A DNA stretch of 64,000 bases from Saturnia japonica. Its lineage: Eukaryota > Arthropoda > Insecta > Lepidoptera > Saturniidae. The position numbers were made by a program, and so were the translations under genes. The stretch lies in contig CM065321.1 in the NCBI GenBank assembly GCA_033032175.1, positions 15,522,501-15,586,500 of the forward strand, given 5' to 3'. Of the stretch, positions 12,101-24,304 are shown one piece after another (the stretch's first letter is position 1; each line of letters begins with the position of its first letter). Below the pieces are notes generated by a model. It had not been told where the DNA came from and made no database searches. It was given only the letters and a program-made list of their open reading frames with translations.

Positions 12101-15100
12101 AGTCTTGGAGGTTCAAGGTCGGCAACATGCTACTGATACCTGTGGTACGGCAAATTTTGCCTCTGACACTACATAAATTACCCTACTGGTTATATTATTT
12201 GCCAAAATATAAGCACAAAGTAAATAATATATTTTTCATCACTAAATGTCTACAAAATTTTGTGAGGGATACAGCATAATCAGTTCGTCTCTACCATAAT
12301 GGTACATGCCCAGGGACCCTGACCTCACAGGAGTTCCGTAAGACAAAATAATATCAAATTTTACTAAGTATTGCTGTTAACATTTCTGTAATATTTTCAC
12401 ATTTCTAAATATTTTCGCATACAAAGAATTAAAAAAAAATACATTTCTTTTATCTTTCATATTTTTCTTTTACTTTCTAATGAGGCCCCAAATTGTTATG
12501 TGCCCATTGTTCAAGATTAACCGCCGCCTATGAGGATTTAATGGCAATCCGATACATTCACACTCTCACACTCGTGCGTCGAATTTTATTTGTATACCGC
12601 ATTTCTTTTATTGTACCTTTTTTTAATAAACTACCTCAAGTTACAGCTGCGCTCGTTTTTATTGTAAAACCAACAAAATTATGTAACCTGAGCCAGGATT
12701 AAGCCCGCACACCCATTGCCCCTGGTTGGCACAATAGAGATTAAAATCAAATACATTTCATTCAACATAAACTTTTAAACGGTGAGCCATCATTTATGAT
12801 GGTCAAAATACTATGTGGTATAAAATATATCCATGTTATTACGAAGAACTGATTCTCCCAGTTTCTGGTGTTGCCAGTTGAAATAAAATTTCACCTGTGA
12901 CAAATTAAGCCAAGCCTGTGCCAGCTGTGTCAGTGTTCCATCATCCTCAATGTCCTGGAGTAGTTTGAGCTGCTTGCGTGCTAAGTCAGGTCTGTTCATC
13001 GCCAACAGACACTGCAAAGTGAATGCCCGCAGCTCCAATGATTCAGCGTTGTGGAGAATTCTGAAAATAGTTTGTGATATTTAAAAATACAAATCTTGGT
13101 ATATTTCTTTTTATATTGTGATATTTATATTAAGTATAGATGGCAGACAAATAAAAGGGTTCGAAATTATTGTCTTTATCACTGGATTACTATTTACTAA
13201 CAGGGATATTACGGATATGAGTTTTCTGATCTGGATATGGATATATTAGAGTATTTAATCGGTTTTTCTTACAGATGTGAAATTTTATCAGTTATCCGAC
13301 AGTTTTGGATATTATATGTTTCAAAGAATTCTATTTGTTATATTATTAGGTAAATTTAAAGATATACTACAGTTGATATTCTATAATATAAATATATATA
13401 AACTGCCTCATTAGCCTAGTGGTCGTAAGCGCAACTGCTATGATTGAGGTCCTGGGTTCGAATCCCAGGTGGAGCAAAGTATTATTGGGTTTTTCCTATG
13501 AAATTCTGAGTAGCAGCTCGGAGTTTGGTTTCGTGCCCAATTAAAGGCAATAGGCTCGCCCCTATTACATGGGACCTAAAAACATACTCGGCAAACTGTG
13601 TGTGAACAAATGTACACCTCTACCTAACTTCCGGGAATACAGGCGTGATGATATGATATTTTACAGTGTCTCATATGACTCCATCCCTATCTGAAATTAT
13701 TCATAACATTTATTCGGGATATGGTTACAATTTCTGATAATTTTATTTAGGTTATCCCAAAGTGTGCGCCGCGGCGCCCTGGTGCGCGGTAGAAAGTGTA
13801 GAAGGGCGCCGCCAAACAATTCTCTTTACCATTCTCCGAAACCAAGCAAATATTTTTGTGCCTATCACCCTAACTAGTATAATTGTATCTATCTATTTTT
13901 ACCAGCTAGATAGTTTAGGGCACCGAGACAAAATAGTAAAATTTATGTGCACCACGGACTGAAAAAGATTGGGAACCCCTAGGTTATCTAGATTAAGGTT
14001 ACAGAGTATAATAACACTCCTTATTACTAATTATTGTAATGTTTTGTTACACACTAAATGCCAAGCAATAAAAGGGAACAATACAAGAAAGTATACACTT
14101 TCATTCTTTCTAAATTCTATCTGATATAAGTTTTTGAGAAATATTATTTTAGGTATCACTGTGAGATCTGGCATGGTTAAAGTTTATATGGAGGAGGACA
14201 GGAAGCTAAAATTTATCTATAATATCTGTTACACATATATTAAATAAAATAAATAAATACTGTGAATCCTAACCCGACAATTGCCATTGAACTTAGACCC
14301 CCAAAATATTGACATTGTCACTCAATGAAAAGTGACAGCAAGTGATATAATATTCATTGTTTAGGTTCTGTACATACTGCAAATGTCAAACAGAAAATAG
14401 TCGATGATTAAAAAGTCGCTGCTCGAATTTTGATCATTGGGTGACCGCTAGTAACTATAAATGTATTCCAAATTTACTTACTTTAAGGCAGCTTCATAAT
14501 TATCTTCATGGTAGTATATAGTGGCAGCGACAATAAGGAATACCTCATTTGTCAATTCTGTACCTTTTGCTACCTACAAAAATAAAAAAATATTTTCAAC
14601 TTTATACAAATGCTTTAAATAAATTATTAAAATGGAAACAAAAAACCCTACTGCAACAAAAACATCAATAACATACTATCGTGCCTGCATCCCCAAAGGG
14701 GTAGTCAGAGGTGTACTAATGTACGCCCACAGTTCACCGTGTATGTTTTTAGGTCCTATGTAATAGGGAGCCAGCCTATTGCCATTAATCGGGCACAAAG
14801 CCAAACTTGATGCCACTACTGAGAATTTCATAGAAAAACCCCAATAACACTTCACTCGACCTTACAACCACTAGGCTAGTGAGGCAGTTCAAACAAATGA
14901 CTAAAAAATATATTTTTGCTTTTTATTTGAATCTTATATAGCATACTTAAATATTATATAGCCTATATCACTCTCACAATTAAGACAAATCTAATGAAAC
15001 CCCGTTACAATCCATCAAACCTTTTAGGCTACAGAGTGTGCAAAAAAGACATATTTTCATATATTACGAAAAAAAAAATGTTTTTGGGCTACCCTTAATA

Positions 15101-15704
15101 TACATATATATGTTTTTTCGAACTAAGGGATGTGTAATAATCTGAAATATGACTGTTTATCCTAATATATTATAAAACTTCTATGATGATGCCATTGAAG
15201 GACATTATACACATTTTAAATGTTGGGAAAGATATGTCAAGGAAGAATAACTCACTCACCCTAGCATCAATGTCGGCCACTATGGCAGGTTTATTCGCTC
15301 CAGGAGATAAATAATCTACTAAATTTTTCAAAGGCTGAAGCATCGGATCAGCCGTCTTCAGCTCTTGCAAGACGATTCGGTGATTGCCCTGAGCGATGTA
15401 CGACCGGTAAAGGAAAGCATCTCGCTGAAGAGCTAATAAGGGAGATGAAGGCTGTAAGGTTTAAGTTTAATTAGACTTGTAAACTTGCTGTATGTATGTG
15501 TATATACTTACAAAACATGATTATAAGCAGCCTTTAATTACGAATAATAACGTCTTATACACAAGTTTACATACTTAAAAACAAAGTATAGTTATTACTT
15601 ACATTAACGCTTTGTGCCTCGTTAATAGCCTGTTGGTAATTTCCAACATAAAATGCATTTTTAACATCGAAAAGTTCATCAACGTCCTGTTGCTGACGTG
15701 CCAT
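9175..15704 (-). CDS. COPE: Coatomer subunit epsilon (COPE), complete, seven exons
   Basis: The exons in transcript order are 15603-15704, 15260-15451, 14482-14573, 12895-13060, 11288-11399, 10466-10581 and 9175-9303. All have GT-AG junctions with matching phases and total 909 nt, or 302 residues plus TAA. This is close to the roughly 300-310 residues usual for epsilon-COP. The protein begins [20 protein letters not shown] and continues [11 protein letters not shown], the typical epsilon-COP N-terminus. The rest is an all-helical TPR-like solenoid, with segments such as [42 protein letters not shown] and [13 protein letters not shown]. It ends with the conserved [20 protein letters not shown] motif. 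Epsilon-COP packs on alpha-COP in the COPI coat, which drives retrograde Golgi-to-ER and intra-Golgi transport. The gene is convergent with the CCBE1-like gene, with 1.3 kb between stop codons. An alanine-rich stretch ([10 protein letters not shown]) in exon 5 is unusual but in frame. Its introns carry several transposable elements. Confidence 0.95.
9446..9462. repeat. (AT)n microsatellite
   Basis: A short run of alternating A and T, about eight units, in the last COPE intron. Confidence 0.8.
9504..9832. mobile_element. hAT-like MITE with 8-bp target duplication
   Basis: The 329-bp element starts TAGAGGTGGGCGAT and ends with the inverted match ATCGCCCACCTCTA. The flanks ATAACTTC (9496-9503) and ATAACGTC (9833-9840) form an 8-bp duplication with one mismatch, as expected for hAT. 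The interior repeats GATTAT/ATAATC and TGATCATTCAT motifs and has no ORF. It lies in the last COPE intron. Confidence 0.75.
10210..10400 (+). repeat. Short repeat shared with 16760-16920
   Basis: Both places have TTTTATTACTNCGT, then ACTTTCTATG and ACCTAAAACTAGA-like strings after a T-rich run. The family is unknown. Confidence 0.3.
10724..11190 (-). mobile_element. Helitron-like family A, both termini present
   Basis: On the minus strand it runs from A|TCTATACAAATAAATAAAA (11190) to GCTAG|T (10724). All internal family blocks are present, including GGTTTACTCAGCATAAGCC and AACCGTTTTGGAGATTA on the plus strand. It is 467 bp long with no target duplication, and lies in a COPE intron. Confidence 0.7.
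11400..12894 (-). other. COPE intron 4, mostly featureless
   Basis: It contains a family N/E repeat at about 12000-12150. The rest is AT-rich with no exon or recognised element. Confidence 0.5.
12000..12150 (+). repeat. Dispersed repeat, copy of the segment at 39605-39770
   Basis: It shares TGGAATACATCCACCCTACA, TTGTGTTGTGTTCCTGCTG, GTGAGTAGGGTTTCCC and TTCAAGGTCGGCAAC with 39605-39770, where the match continues from a family E copy. Confidence 0.5.
13404..13660 (+). mobile_element. tRNA-derived SINE (family G), plus copy
   Basis: The head has an A-box-like TTAGCCTAGTGGTCGTAAGC and a perfect B box GGTTCGAATCC at 13455-13465, so it derives from a tRNA. The body continues through TTTTTCCTATGAAATTCTGA, GTGCCCAATTAAAGGCAATA and CATGGGACCTAAAAACATAC. 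It lies in COPE intron 3; a second copy lies inverted at 14673-14890. No real tRNA cloverleaf was found. Confidence 0.75.
13756..13979. mobile_element. hAT-like MITE with perfect 8-bp target duplication
   Basis: TAGGTTAT occurs at 13748-13755 and again at 13980-13987, bracketing 224 bp. One end reads CCCAAAGTGTGCGCCGCGGC. The other, inverted, reads GGGGTTCCCAATCTTTTTCA, both styles seen at hAT ends. The terminal inverted repeat match is short (CCCAA). It lies in COPE intron 3. Confidence 0.65.
14155..14465 (+). repeat. Dispersed repeat family H, copy 1
   Basis: It shares GGCATGGTTAAAGTTTATAT, TTAGACCCCCAAAATATTGA, AAAGTGACAGCAAGTGAT and AAAATAGTCGATGATTAAAA with copies at 25653-26690 and, inverted, 51775-52093. 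There is no ORF; the class is unknown. It lies in COPE intron 3. Confidence 0.6.
14640..15050 (+). repeat. Family I repeat split by a SINE
   Basis: The left piece (AAAAACCCTACTGCAACAAA) and right piece (ATATATTTTTGCTTTTTATT, TCTCACAATTAAGACAAAT) align with the continuous copy at 1498-1700. The SINE at 14673-14890 inserted into this older repeat. Confidence 0.55.
14673..14890 (-). mobile_element. tRNA-derived SINE (family G), inverted copy
   Basis: The reverse complement shows TGCCTCACTAGCCTAGTGGT, then the family body (TTTTCTATGAAATTCTCAG, TTGTGCCCGATTAATGGCAA, ACCTAAAAACATACACGG). The B box is degraded to AAGGTCGAGTG. Confidence 0.65.
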
Positions 15705-18700
15705 TTTGACAATTATCACTGACAAGCAGTGCTGCCAGGTTATATTTGAAAATTTACAGTGTTTTGTACATAAAAATACTATTTGGGTGTACGCGTACCT
15801 AACAATTTGTGTATATGTACAGTAAATATTAAAGAGAAATACAGTGTATTTCAAAGTTAATTCCTTATAATCAACTGATTTTTTTCTTTTTTTATATTAT
15901 TCTTTTCGCTAAACTTTATTTCGTGCTCCCTGTTACATTATATACTTTATTCAATGTAAGCCCTAACAAAGCACTTTTCAATGTCAAAACACTACTACTG
16001 GTTCAGAAAACTTCCTAGGCATTGGAACGAACCTTCCGGAAACTCAATCGGGCTTGTTAATATTTTCCTTTTAGTATTTTTTTTTTCAAATTAGATAAAA
16101 GGTAAGTTTGCGTTCTTTGTGGTAAAATGTGGCACCTAAAGTAAGCCACAACGATAAGTCTTGTTAAATCATCACCTGAAAAAATATAAACGAATATAAA
16201 AATTAATAAAGATTGATTTTCGAATAATTGAATATCAGATTTCAAAATATCGGGTGCATGACTATTTATACTATACATGGTATTTCAAGTTAGGTAATTT
16301 TCTCTGGCCATTTGATATTGAGAGATTTCTATGCCAATCATGTCAATAGCTCAAATAGTCGATGAGATTAAGGACAGTAGTTAAATACACTGTATTTTTT
16401 GGTCCAAAATTTAAGCAAATTTACTGTAATTACAGTACATCTGGCCACATTGCTGAAAATTGAGAAGATAACAAATGCCAACAGGCAACGGATGTTCAAT
16501 GTTGCCAAATAACGACAGCATATGACGCTAATCAGAAAGTTTAAAAGTCGCTAGTTAACTGTAATATTGTTTGGTAGACTTGATAAAAATGTAAGTAGGT
16601 ATATAAAAAAATATTTACACCTTCTTCATCGTACGAAGATTTGCATGATAAATCCACAGTACCTACGTAAATTGTTACGTCGTGCTCGTGCAGTTTATGA
16701 TATAACCTAAAAACATGTATTTCAAATTAATTATCTTTATAAAAAACAATTACATATGGTACTCATAAATTAAAAAAAAAACATTTTGCACGACAAAATC
16801 CTAAATAACTTCGTCTATATAATGATTTCTTGAAATTTTGAACTGTTTTTATTACTACGTTACAGCGTTACTTTCTATGGTAGGTAGGTACTTAAAACTA
16901 GAGTAAGTATATCAATATAATATAGCCAATGAAATGACAATTAATCGTACGAATCAAAAATAAATTTAATTAATCGAATGACAAATTCTTTATAAATTCG
17001 AATATTTAAAAAAAATGCTTAATTCCTACATTTTTATATTGTTTGGAAGAGTTAATCTTGTTGTTTTTTATTATAGTTTATTTTTGTTATTTTATTTACA
17101 AGGTTACACAAATTGCAACTGACTTAAAGCATAATCGTATTATCGATTATATTTAGCTCTAAAAAATCAATAATCATAAAATCAACTTCCAGTTTACGTT
17201 ATGCTACAGCTCTAAGATAAACGTTTGGCATGCGTCATGCTGTCATGCAGCCTTCTTAGGATGAATATATAATAGGTATTTGTTTATGTTAGATTTATAT
17301 TTTCAGATGTTGAATACTTAATTAGAAGTATATTTTGTATGAAGGAAAAAGAATATAAGAAAAATTAAATTACACATTATCGTCATCGTCATCATCGAAA
17401 TTACCTATTAGAAATAATAAAGGTGCTGGAAGTTGTACAGAAGATACAGTTCAAGGCTGTTTGCTTAGGTTATTTATTTAGTTTTTATTTCTTTGAATGT
17501 TTCCAATGTGATAAAATATATAGTAAAAACCAACAAGTCTTATTAACAAAATATCTATCTACCTACCTCTAAAGCGCATACTTCCAAACATTTAACTGGT
17601 GGTCAAAAGTACCCACTACAAGGATAAAAACGGATGAAGCAGATAAAAATATATACAGAAATATTTCTAAATTTTTAGATGAAGCTGTTTCCAGTAATTT
17701 TCTATCACCTGAATTTAGAGGTAAAGTGTTAGGCTGGTAACCTTTAGGGCAAAGTGACAGCTGACAGGTACGAAAATGCCGAAAATGGTGCCAATCCAGA
17801 ATATTTTGGTTCTGTGTGTAATCCACAGAGGGCGCTAGATATTTAGATACTTTTTTATCGTTATTTTCAACATTGATTTTATTTAGTACATGTATGATTT
17901 TTAATGATATTTTGGGATATCTACTATAATTTAATCGATTTTTCACAATATTTTATTTTAACTAAATAAATGATTTTAATTATTTTGGGTGGCTGTAAGC
18001 TTTTTTACCGTATCATACCGTTCATTCGAAAAACTTCACCTATTGTTAATGTAAAACAGTTTAATGTACCTACCTACCTGTCTTTCAAATTATGTTTGCA
18101 GCAGTTATACATGTTTTTAATTAATTACCTACATTATAAAAGTCGCCAAGATAGGTAGATACTACAAATATTAGTAATAATTGGCAGAAATATTTAACAC
18201 CTCTAATTCCCGCCGCTTGTCTTTGTTATAATTATAGGCGCTTGAGACGAAATCAATACATTACCTTGTAAATTCAATACACTACAGGTAGGTAGGTATA
18301 AGGAAATATAAAAGATAATTCAGATTTCATGTCTAATAAAGTTAATTAATTATAATCAGGAATCAAACCCGCATACTTTTTGACTTTTATCATAAATGCT
18401 AACCAGTATGCTACGGAAATGAGTACGTAGGTATTAATTAGAGAAATGTTTATTCAATTAAATATAAAACACTATTTCTACCATAATATCGGGTAAATCG
18501 TCTATTATACTTAGTGGTATATTTCACAACAAATCATTCATAAAAAACCTGTTCTATCATGCTAAAATCAAACATCAACAGAAATGTTTTTCCTATGTGC
18601 GATGCTTAATTGCATAATGCTCCCATTCATAACTGCGGGATAATTTTTAAAAATATAGGTCATTAATATGTACTATAACAAATATAACTTCATCTGTAAT

Positions 18701-19040
18701 TTGTATTCAGAATAAGTTTTACAATGTGGTTTACAACTTAGCCTGTTTAAATTAGGCTGAAATTTTGATATTCCTAATATGGAATATGTTAGTTAAGTCA
18801 TATTAAGTTCCCGTACCTATTATTTGGTATTAGTTAAATAATAGTCACCGATTCAATATTCGCTATTCGCTACCATACTTGAATATAATACTGATATTAA
18901 GCGTAAAAGTAAGTATAATCTCTACATAAATAATATGAGTATGAAATAAAAGATTGTTGTGAATATTTATTATTATTATCCGTATGCTTATTATATAACG
19001 TAAATGAAAAAGTGATTAAATTTTCTTTTGTATTAATAAA
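15705..19040. other. Intergenic, 5' of COPE; nothing coding recognised
   Basis: The first few hundred bases should hold the COPE promoter and 5' UTR, but no TATA box or initiator can be assigned. The rest is AT-rich with short TAGGTAGGTACC-type strings and one unassigned short repeat (16760-16920). The 125-codon ORF on the minus strand at 17569-17946 has no recognisable domain. Confidence 0.5.
16029..16041. promoter_or_regulatory. Perfect three-unit heat shock element-like site
   Basis: GAA-cc-TTC-cg-GAA matches the nGAAnnTTCnnGAAn consensus, about 325 bases upstream of the COPE start codon. A match this long is not rare in 64 kb, so function is only a guess. Confidence 0.2.
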
Positions 19041-19441
19041 CTAGCTGTGCCCGCGGCTTCGCTCACGTGGACTACAGAATACCCGCGCGAAATTTGCTCC
19101 CCCGCTCACGGCTATTTTAAAGACAATAATGCTTATTGTAGGTGTTCCTTGGAAGATAGACGTATACTCTCCCTGACTTTTTTTTGGGTTTTTTAATGTC
19201 TACAATTATTTCGTACGTTAATTTGCTATATCTCTTATAGTTTACTCAGCGTAAGCCATTTTAAGCGCCCGAATATTGATTCACCATGACCAGTTGTTTT
19301 TTATATATGCGGAACCCTAATTCTTTTTCTAAAATAAAGGTAGCCTAAGTTACTTCCTATAAAATCAGCTATGTACCAGTGAAAGTCTCGTCGAAATTGG
19401 TCCAACCGTTTCGGAGATTACCCGGAACAAACAAGGAACTG
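19041..19441 (-). mobile_element. Helitron-like family A, CTAG end present
   Basis: It begins A|CTAGCTGTGCCCGCGGCTT on the plus strand (the 3' terminus in element orientation) and runs to the AACCGTTTCGGAGATTACCC block. The TCTATA end is missing. Confidence 0.65.
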
Positions 19442-20449
19442 AAGGAACCGCTAATATAATACGAAATATCAATAGATACCTAATACAAAAATTACAAACT
19501 AATCTATTATTCTAACTAATATCAGTATTAGCTAATACACTGATATTCGTTAAAAACGGTGCCTAATATAGTGATTATGTTCTCATTGCTTGCTTACTGT
19601 GTTACCAACCCATGCAGTTTTCATACGAAGCCCGACGTGTATAATGATGTCTTTACTATACATACCTAGCTACGTATACGATAAGCCAGCAGCCAGCGGT
19701 CGTTTCTATATGAAGTTTCAAAACATGTAGTATCTCGCTTACTCGCAAGACGCGCGCCCCTTTAACGGACAAAGGGAAAGTTACTTTGCGGTGACTCGCC
19801 GCGCGGATCGTGAATCGCGTGCCTATTATTTGACTATTAATTGGTAACCTATTATTCTGTATTCTTGTATCATAATATATTAGTCCGTGGCACGTATTAT
19901 ATAATCCCTATACCTATTACGAATATATACGTTACACCTCTAGCGGGAATACGCAAGCCGACCGTAGTACAGAGCGGACGTATACTGGTGAGGTGATGGT
20001 GATGTGATATAGATCTGGATAATATACTACCTAATTTAATTATTATTCAAATTATTAATAGAATATACCTAACGTAAAAATAACATGACAATTAAATAAT
20101 ATTTTTTAATTGATAAAATTAAAACAAATATAATTATTATATTCCTTTTAATCAGTACCAATTTCGTTCAAGAATAAAATATTTAGGCCACAGTAGGTAG
20201 ACCGGTACCTAGGTAGTTAGAATGTAAAATTGTAAAACTGATATTGTAAATGTAACAAAATGTTAACATCGACCAGGTAGTAAGTATTGTGTAGGTAAGT
20301 TGATAAACACTACAAATACAATGAACGCTTACCGGCAAATAATAATAGGATTTTTTATGTTTACTTACTCAGGTAGGTAGGTACATAGTAAGGGCCCCTA
20401 CCCTGTACATTATTTAGTTTCTATACACCTGTTTTTGTATCATGTTTGT

Positions 20450-20720
20450 TATAAACTAACTGCGTTTCATGTGTCCCACGGTTTCACCCATGTTCATTCT
20501 ATGCCGCGCCGTCTACGCACCCGTGTCTATCGTTTTCAATTACCGTACTTGCCCTACAGCTTGCCTGATTGCTTGATGTTTGTGGTTATTATTTCGCTCC
20601 TTAGAGTAGTAGCTTGAAGATATAGCCTATTGCCTTCCGCAATAGATAGACTATAAAATCAAGAAGGATTTTTTAAATCTGACTCGTAGTTATCGCGTTC
20701 AAACAAACACTCAAAAAACA
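20450..20720 (-). mobile_element. Helitron-like family C relative, degenerate
   Basis: It shows the ordered blocks of this group: CCCACGGTTTCACCCATGTT, TATAGCCTATTGCCTTCCGC, AGACTATAAAATCAAG and TATCGCGTTCAAACAAACA. The termini are decayed. Confidence 0.45.
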
Positions 20721-22414
20721 ATTTCTTAGGATTTTTTAAAATAAAACCTTGACCTTTATTTTTATTATATTCGTACAAGATATCTACGTTTATCACTGAT
20801 CTCAGTCTACATATTAAATACTATATTTAGGTACCTACCTATGTTATTATTATTCGTTATATATAAAAAACTAACATGATTAGCATTAATGTTTCATTAA
20901 TTATATTTCATCACTTTGATTGGATAATAAAAAACTAGAACTGGAACTCTATGTACTAGTTGTAAGTTTTTCTACTTAAACCAAATTTAAAATAGATGGC
21001 GCTTTGAATATATTTGCATTAGCATCAACAGATGGCATTCCTAATGTAAAAGGTTTTCAATTATTTTTTATCTAAAACATTGTCTAAACAATTTTTCTGT
21101 ATCATCAATGGCAAGTAAGATTTAAACCTTTAAAACGATGGTTAAATCATTAATATTCATGTATAATTAACGGAGATATTATGGCGTTGCCAGAAAAAAA
21201 AACCTTTGACAAGTAATATAAATTAAGTACATACGTTAAATTACACGAATGGAGTGAAAAAAAACAGAGCGTACAAATGCAATGCTTTAAAATTGATATC
21301 AACTGGCTTGTATATTTCACGATTTACGTTATCTTTTAGTTAATGGTGATACATTGTTTGACTATTTCAAAGTGCCAGGGCAAAACAAAAACGGATAAGA
21401 TAAAAGTAATAGTGAGAACCAAATTCTTAATTGTTCCCTATCTTTCTTTTATGCCCCAATATAAAGGAAAGGTGCAAAAGTTTACACCTTTTCCTGGAAA
21501 TTTATCATTACCTGCAAAACGATAAGGGAGACTTGTCGTGTAGCTAACGTATTTAAAAGGATTTTAGTTTATGAATGAAATACGTTATTGCTTTTAAAAT
21601 CGATACTGTTTTTTAAATATAGTTTCATATCAGTGCGACCTATCTAACTTTGCTCGGTGTCTTGCATAAAAGAAACACTACCTATCTATATAAATGTGGA
21701 TAATGATTTCCTGTTTGTACATCCACTGAAAATAATAACTGTAAACAATAAAAACATTATAAAAAAACTTAAAAAAAAAAAAACCCGGTGGAATTTCTGG
21801 CCGATTCTTATCGATAATTGGAATGTTTTTCGAACCCTTAGTAGTGTATTGACATTCATAGATACCTTCTTAGTGCTTAAATAGAATGAAATATTTTTGA
21901 ATTCATAAAAAATATGTAAATAAGTACAACATTTCATTCTAATCGTTAAAGCCGTTTTCGAGGAAACGGGATTGCAAATTTAATACAGTGCTTGAGCTGC
22001 TAAAGGTAGGGTGATTAGGGTTGCCATTCAGAACTAACACTCTCATTACGCCCTCTGTCCCTACAAAACACTATTGCGTCCCGATTATTCGGTCGGTCAC
22101 GGCATTTCAAAATGATGAAATGAGGTGACTTTGAGTGACGGTTGCTTTCAACAATAACATCTGAAGGACAAAGTTGACTAGGAAGAGTGGAAGGAGAAAT
22201 ATTACCTAATAGAGATATGGGTTCACTTTATTAACATTCTGCAAAAAAAAAAAAAACCTTTCTTGGCCACAATTCCACCGGGGAAAGATTATTTTCGTTA
22301 ATATCAAGCCAATGATGCTGATAAAGAAAATATAATACTTCTAGTGATCATAGAGTCAATATTACTTACACAGAGTTTTATAATTATGGAAAGTGCAAAA
22401 ATAATTATGTACTT
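20721..22414. other. Intergenic, AT-rich, no recognised gene
   Basis: Two opposed copies of a short motif, CCCGGTGGAATT followed by TGGCC, lie next to A-rich runs near 21765-21805 and 22238-22282. The ORFs at 21657-21937 overlap the A-rich run and are not credible. Confidence 0.4.
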
Positions 22415-22640
22415 TAAAAAACCCGACTGTAACGAAAACACGGCAAAAAATTATTTTTCAATTTTTGCTGTTTAATTAATTCCCAGGCGTCATACCTAAA
22501 TATTATATTGCCTATGTCCCTTTCGCAATTAAGACAAAACTAACGACACATCGTATGCTAAATCCCATCAAGCCGTTTGAGCTACAGAGCGTGATAAAGA
22601 AATAGGCATACAACCTTACTAGTTCGCAGTCGGGTAAAAA
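22415..22640 (+). repeat. Dispersed repeat family I, copy 3
   Basis: AAAAAACCCGACTGTAACGA, GCAATTAAGACAAAACTAA, CATCGTATGCTAAATCCCAT and TTGAGCTACAGAGCGTG align with the copies at 1498 and 14640. Confidence 0.5.
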
Positions 22641-22784
22641 ATAACGTCTTCAGCAAAATAAGATCAACCATACATCGTACTTTGTTTATAAAATATAAAC
22701 ATTTTGATTTTTCTTCTCTTTGCGCCTTGACGAGAGCCTAGCCGTATGTATATAGCAACCCTAATATGTGTTAGGAAAAGATCA

Positions 22785-23000
22785 AACCAACGCGTTCGAC
22801 TTGCGGTCGCGGTGGCGATCTAACTTGCGTGCAAGCGTCATTCACACCAAGTTCCTGATTTACGCGTTCGGTTTGTCTGAGTTTGGTGAAAAATGTACGA
22901 CGCGACGGACTTGTGGTGCAATGGTAGTAATACAATAACAATTGTTTAACTTGATAGCTACCGTGCATGCCACCGCGAACGCAAGCTGAACACGTTGGTT
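22785..23000. mobile_element. MITE-like element with about 32-bp inverted ends
   Basis: The left end AACCAACGCGTTCGACTTGC then GGTCGCGGTGGC is matched inverted by the right end AACCAACGTGTTCAGCTTGC then GTTCGCGGTGGC, with 216 bp overall. A target duplication is not clear, so the superfamily is undetermined. Confidence 0.6.
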
Positions 23001-23516
23001 CCTACGAACCTTTACTGTGTTCCTTTACCAAGCTGTTACTTCCAAATAAATTGTTTATTATCAAACAGTTTATTTCGGCAGCTGCACTCGAAAGCTTGTT
23101 TTAGCTTAGCAAGTTCTTTTGTAGATTAGTGTTGTCATTGTATCGGAAACAGCTTTAACGATTTGGGTTTTTTTTTCCAAGTTAACGTAAACATGTTTTT
23201 TTTCTGCAAGTTACCGAGTGAAGCTCGTTCGCCCAGATGTTAATTAATAATATAGTAATGTTTTGAGTTCATATCTGCCATGTTGGCTCGTTCTAATTAT
23301 ACAAATATTGTAATTGATCCAATCGAAAAGGAGTCTCGAGTTTGAGTTCTTAGAAGCGTAATGAATAGATTACGTACGATTCACAAAACAGCAGTCAAGT
23401 CATATTTTTGATAATTGCAACATGATTTTCAATAGAACAGTAAGTTTGCACTCGGGATTGGAGGTATATAAAAGATTTCAAGTTATTAAACGCATATGTT
23501 GCGGATTATTTTAACA

Positions 23517-23690
23517 TCTATATATTTAATAAAAGTGTCTGTTTGTAATGTCAAAATAACAGCTTTTTACTAAATACATATAAAAGTATATACTACTGTA
23601 CTTAAAACAAAAAAACAATTTAAATAAATCTGTCTGTTTGTTTGTTCCAGGCACTTCGGGGAAATCCCCGAAATGGTTGAGCCGATTTTA
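23517..23690 (+). mobile_element. Helitron-like family A, 5' end fragment
   Basis: It starts A|TCTATATATTTAATAAAAGT, continues GTCTGTTTGTAATGTCAAAA, and reaches CCGAAATGGTTGAGCCGATT, where similarity stops. Confidence 0.6.
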
Positions 23691-24304
23691 TTTTATTTTT
23701 ATTGAAGTGAAAACTTCTTTAGCATCGTTGTGATTTGAAAGTCGATGAAACGAAAAAGCGAAAGCGACAGTAAAAAGATTTCCACGCAATAATGAATTTT
23801 ATAAACCGTTCCGATTTCCTACAATTAATTTATACATTGAATGGGATGTCTTATCAGTCAGAAAACTATTTATTAAATATGTTATAAATGAACAACACCA
23901 TAAAGTACCTTATTGACCTGATTTATTAACAAGTAGACCGAAAAATACGGTTTGTGCTACTAACCAATACAAAATATTTTTTGTAAATAAATTTCAGTGC
24001 TATCTTGGCCCTTACCTATACAATAAACTAAATAAAATTGTTGACATATATTCTCTTAATAATCATAAATGTAATGAAGTATGTAATATCCTGGCTAAAA
24101 CACATAACTATGAAGATATAGAAAACTTGTTTGTAATCATAAAATAAAGTAAAGTAATAGAATTGTCATGGTTGTTCAAAATACTGTTTTTCACATAACA
24201 ACAAATATATATATTTTAATACATAAACAAGAAACGCAACCTCATGTCTACATTTGTGTTTCTACCATTTTTTTGAGTTAAGTTCACGATATTGTAGTCT
24301 AACT

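Noticed and set aside
13404..13475. Possible true tRNA gene
   Set aside because: A and B boxes are present, but no acceptor stem pairing closes the cloverleaf and the sequence continues as a dispersed repeat.
17569..17946. 125-codon minus-strand ORF
   Set aside because: AT-rich, with no start context, domain or codon pattern like the host exons.
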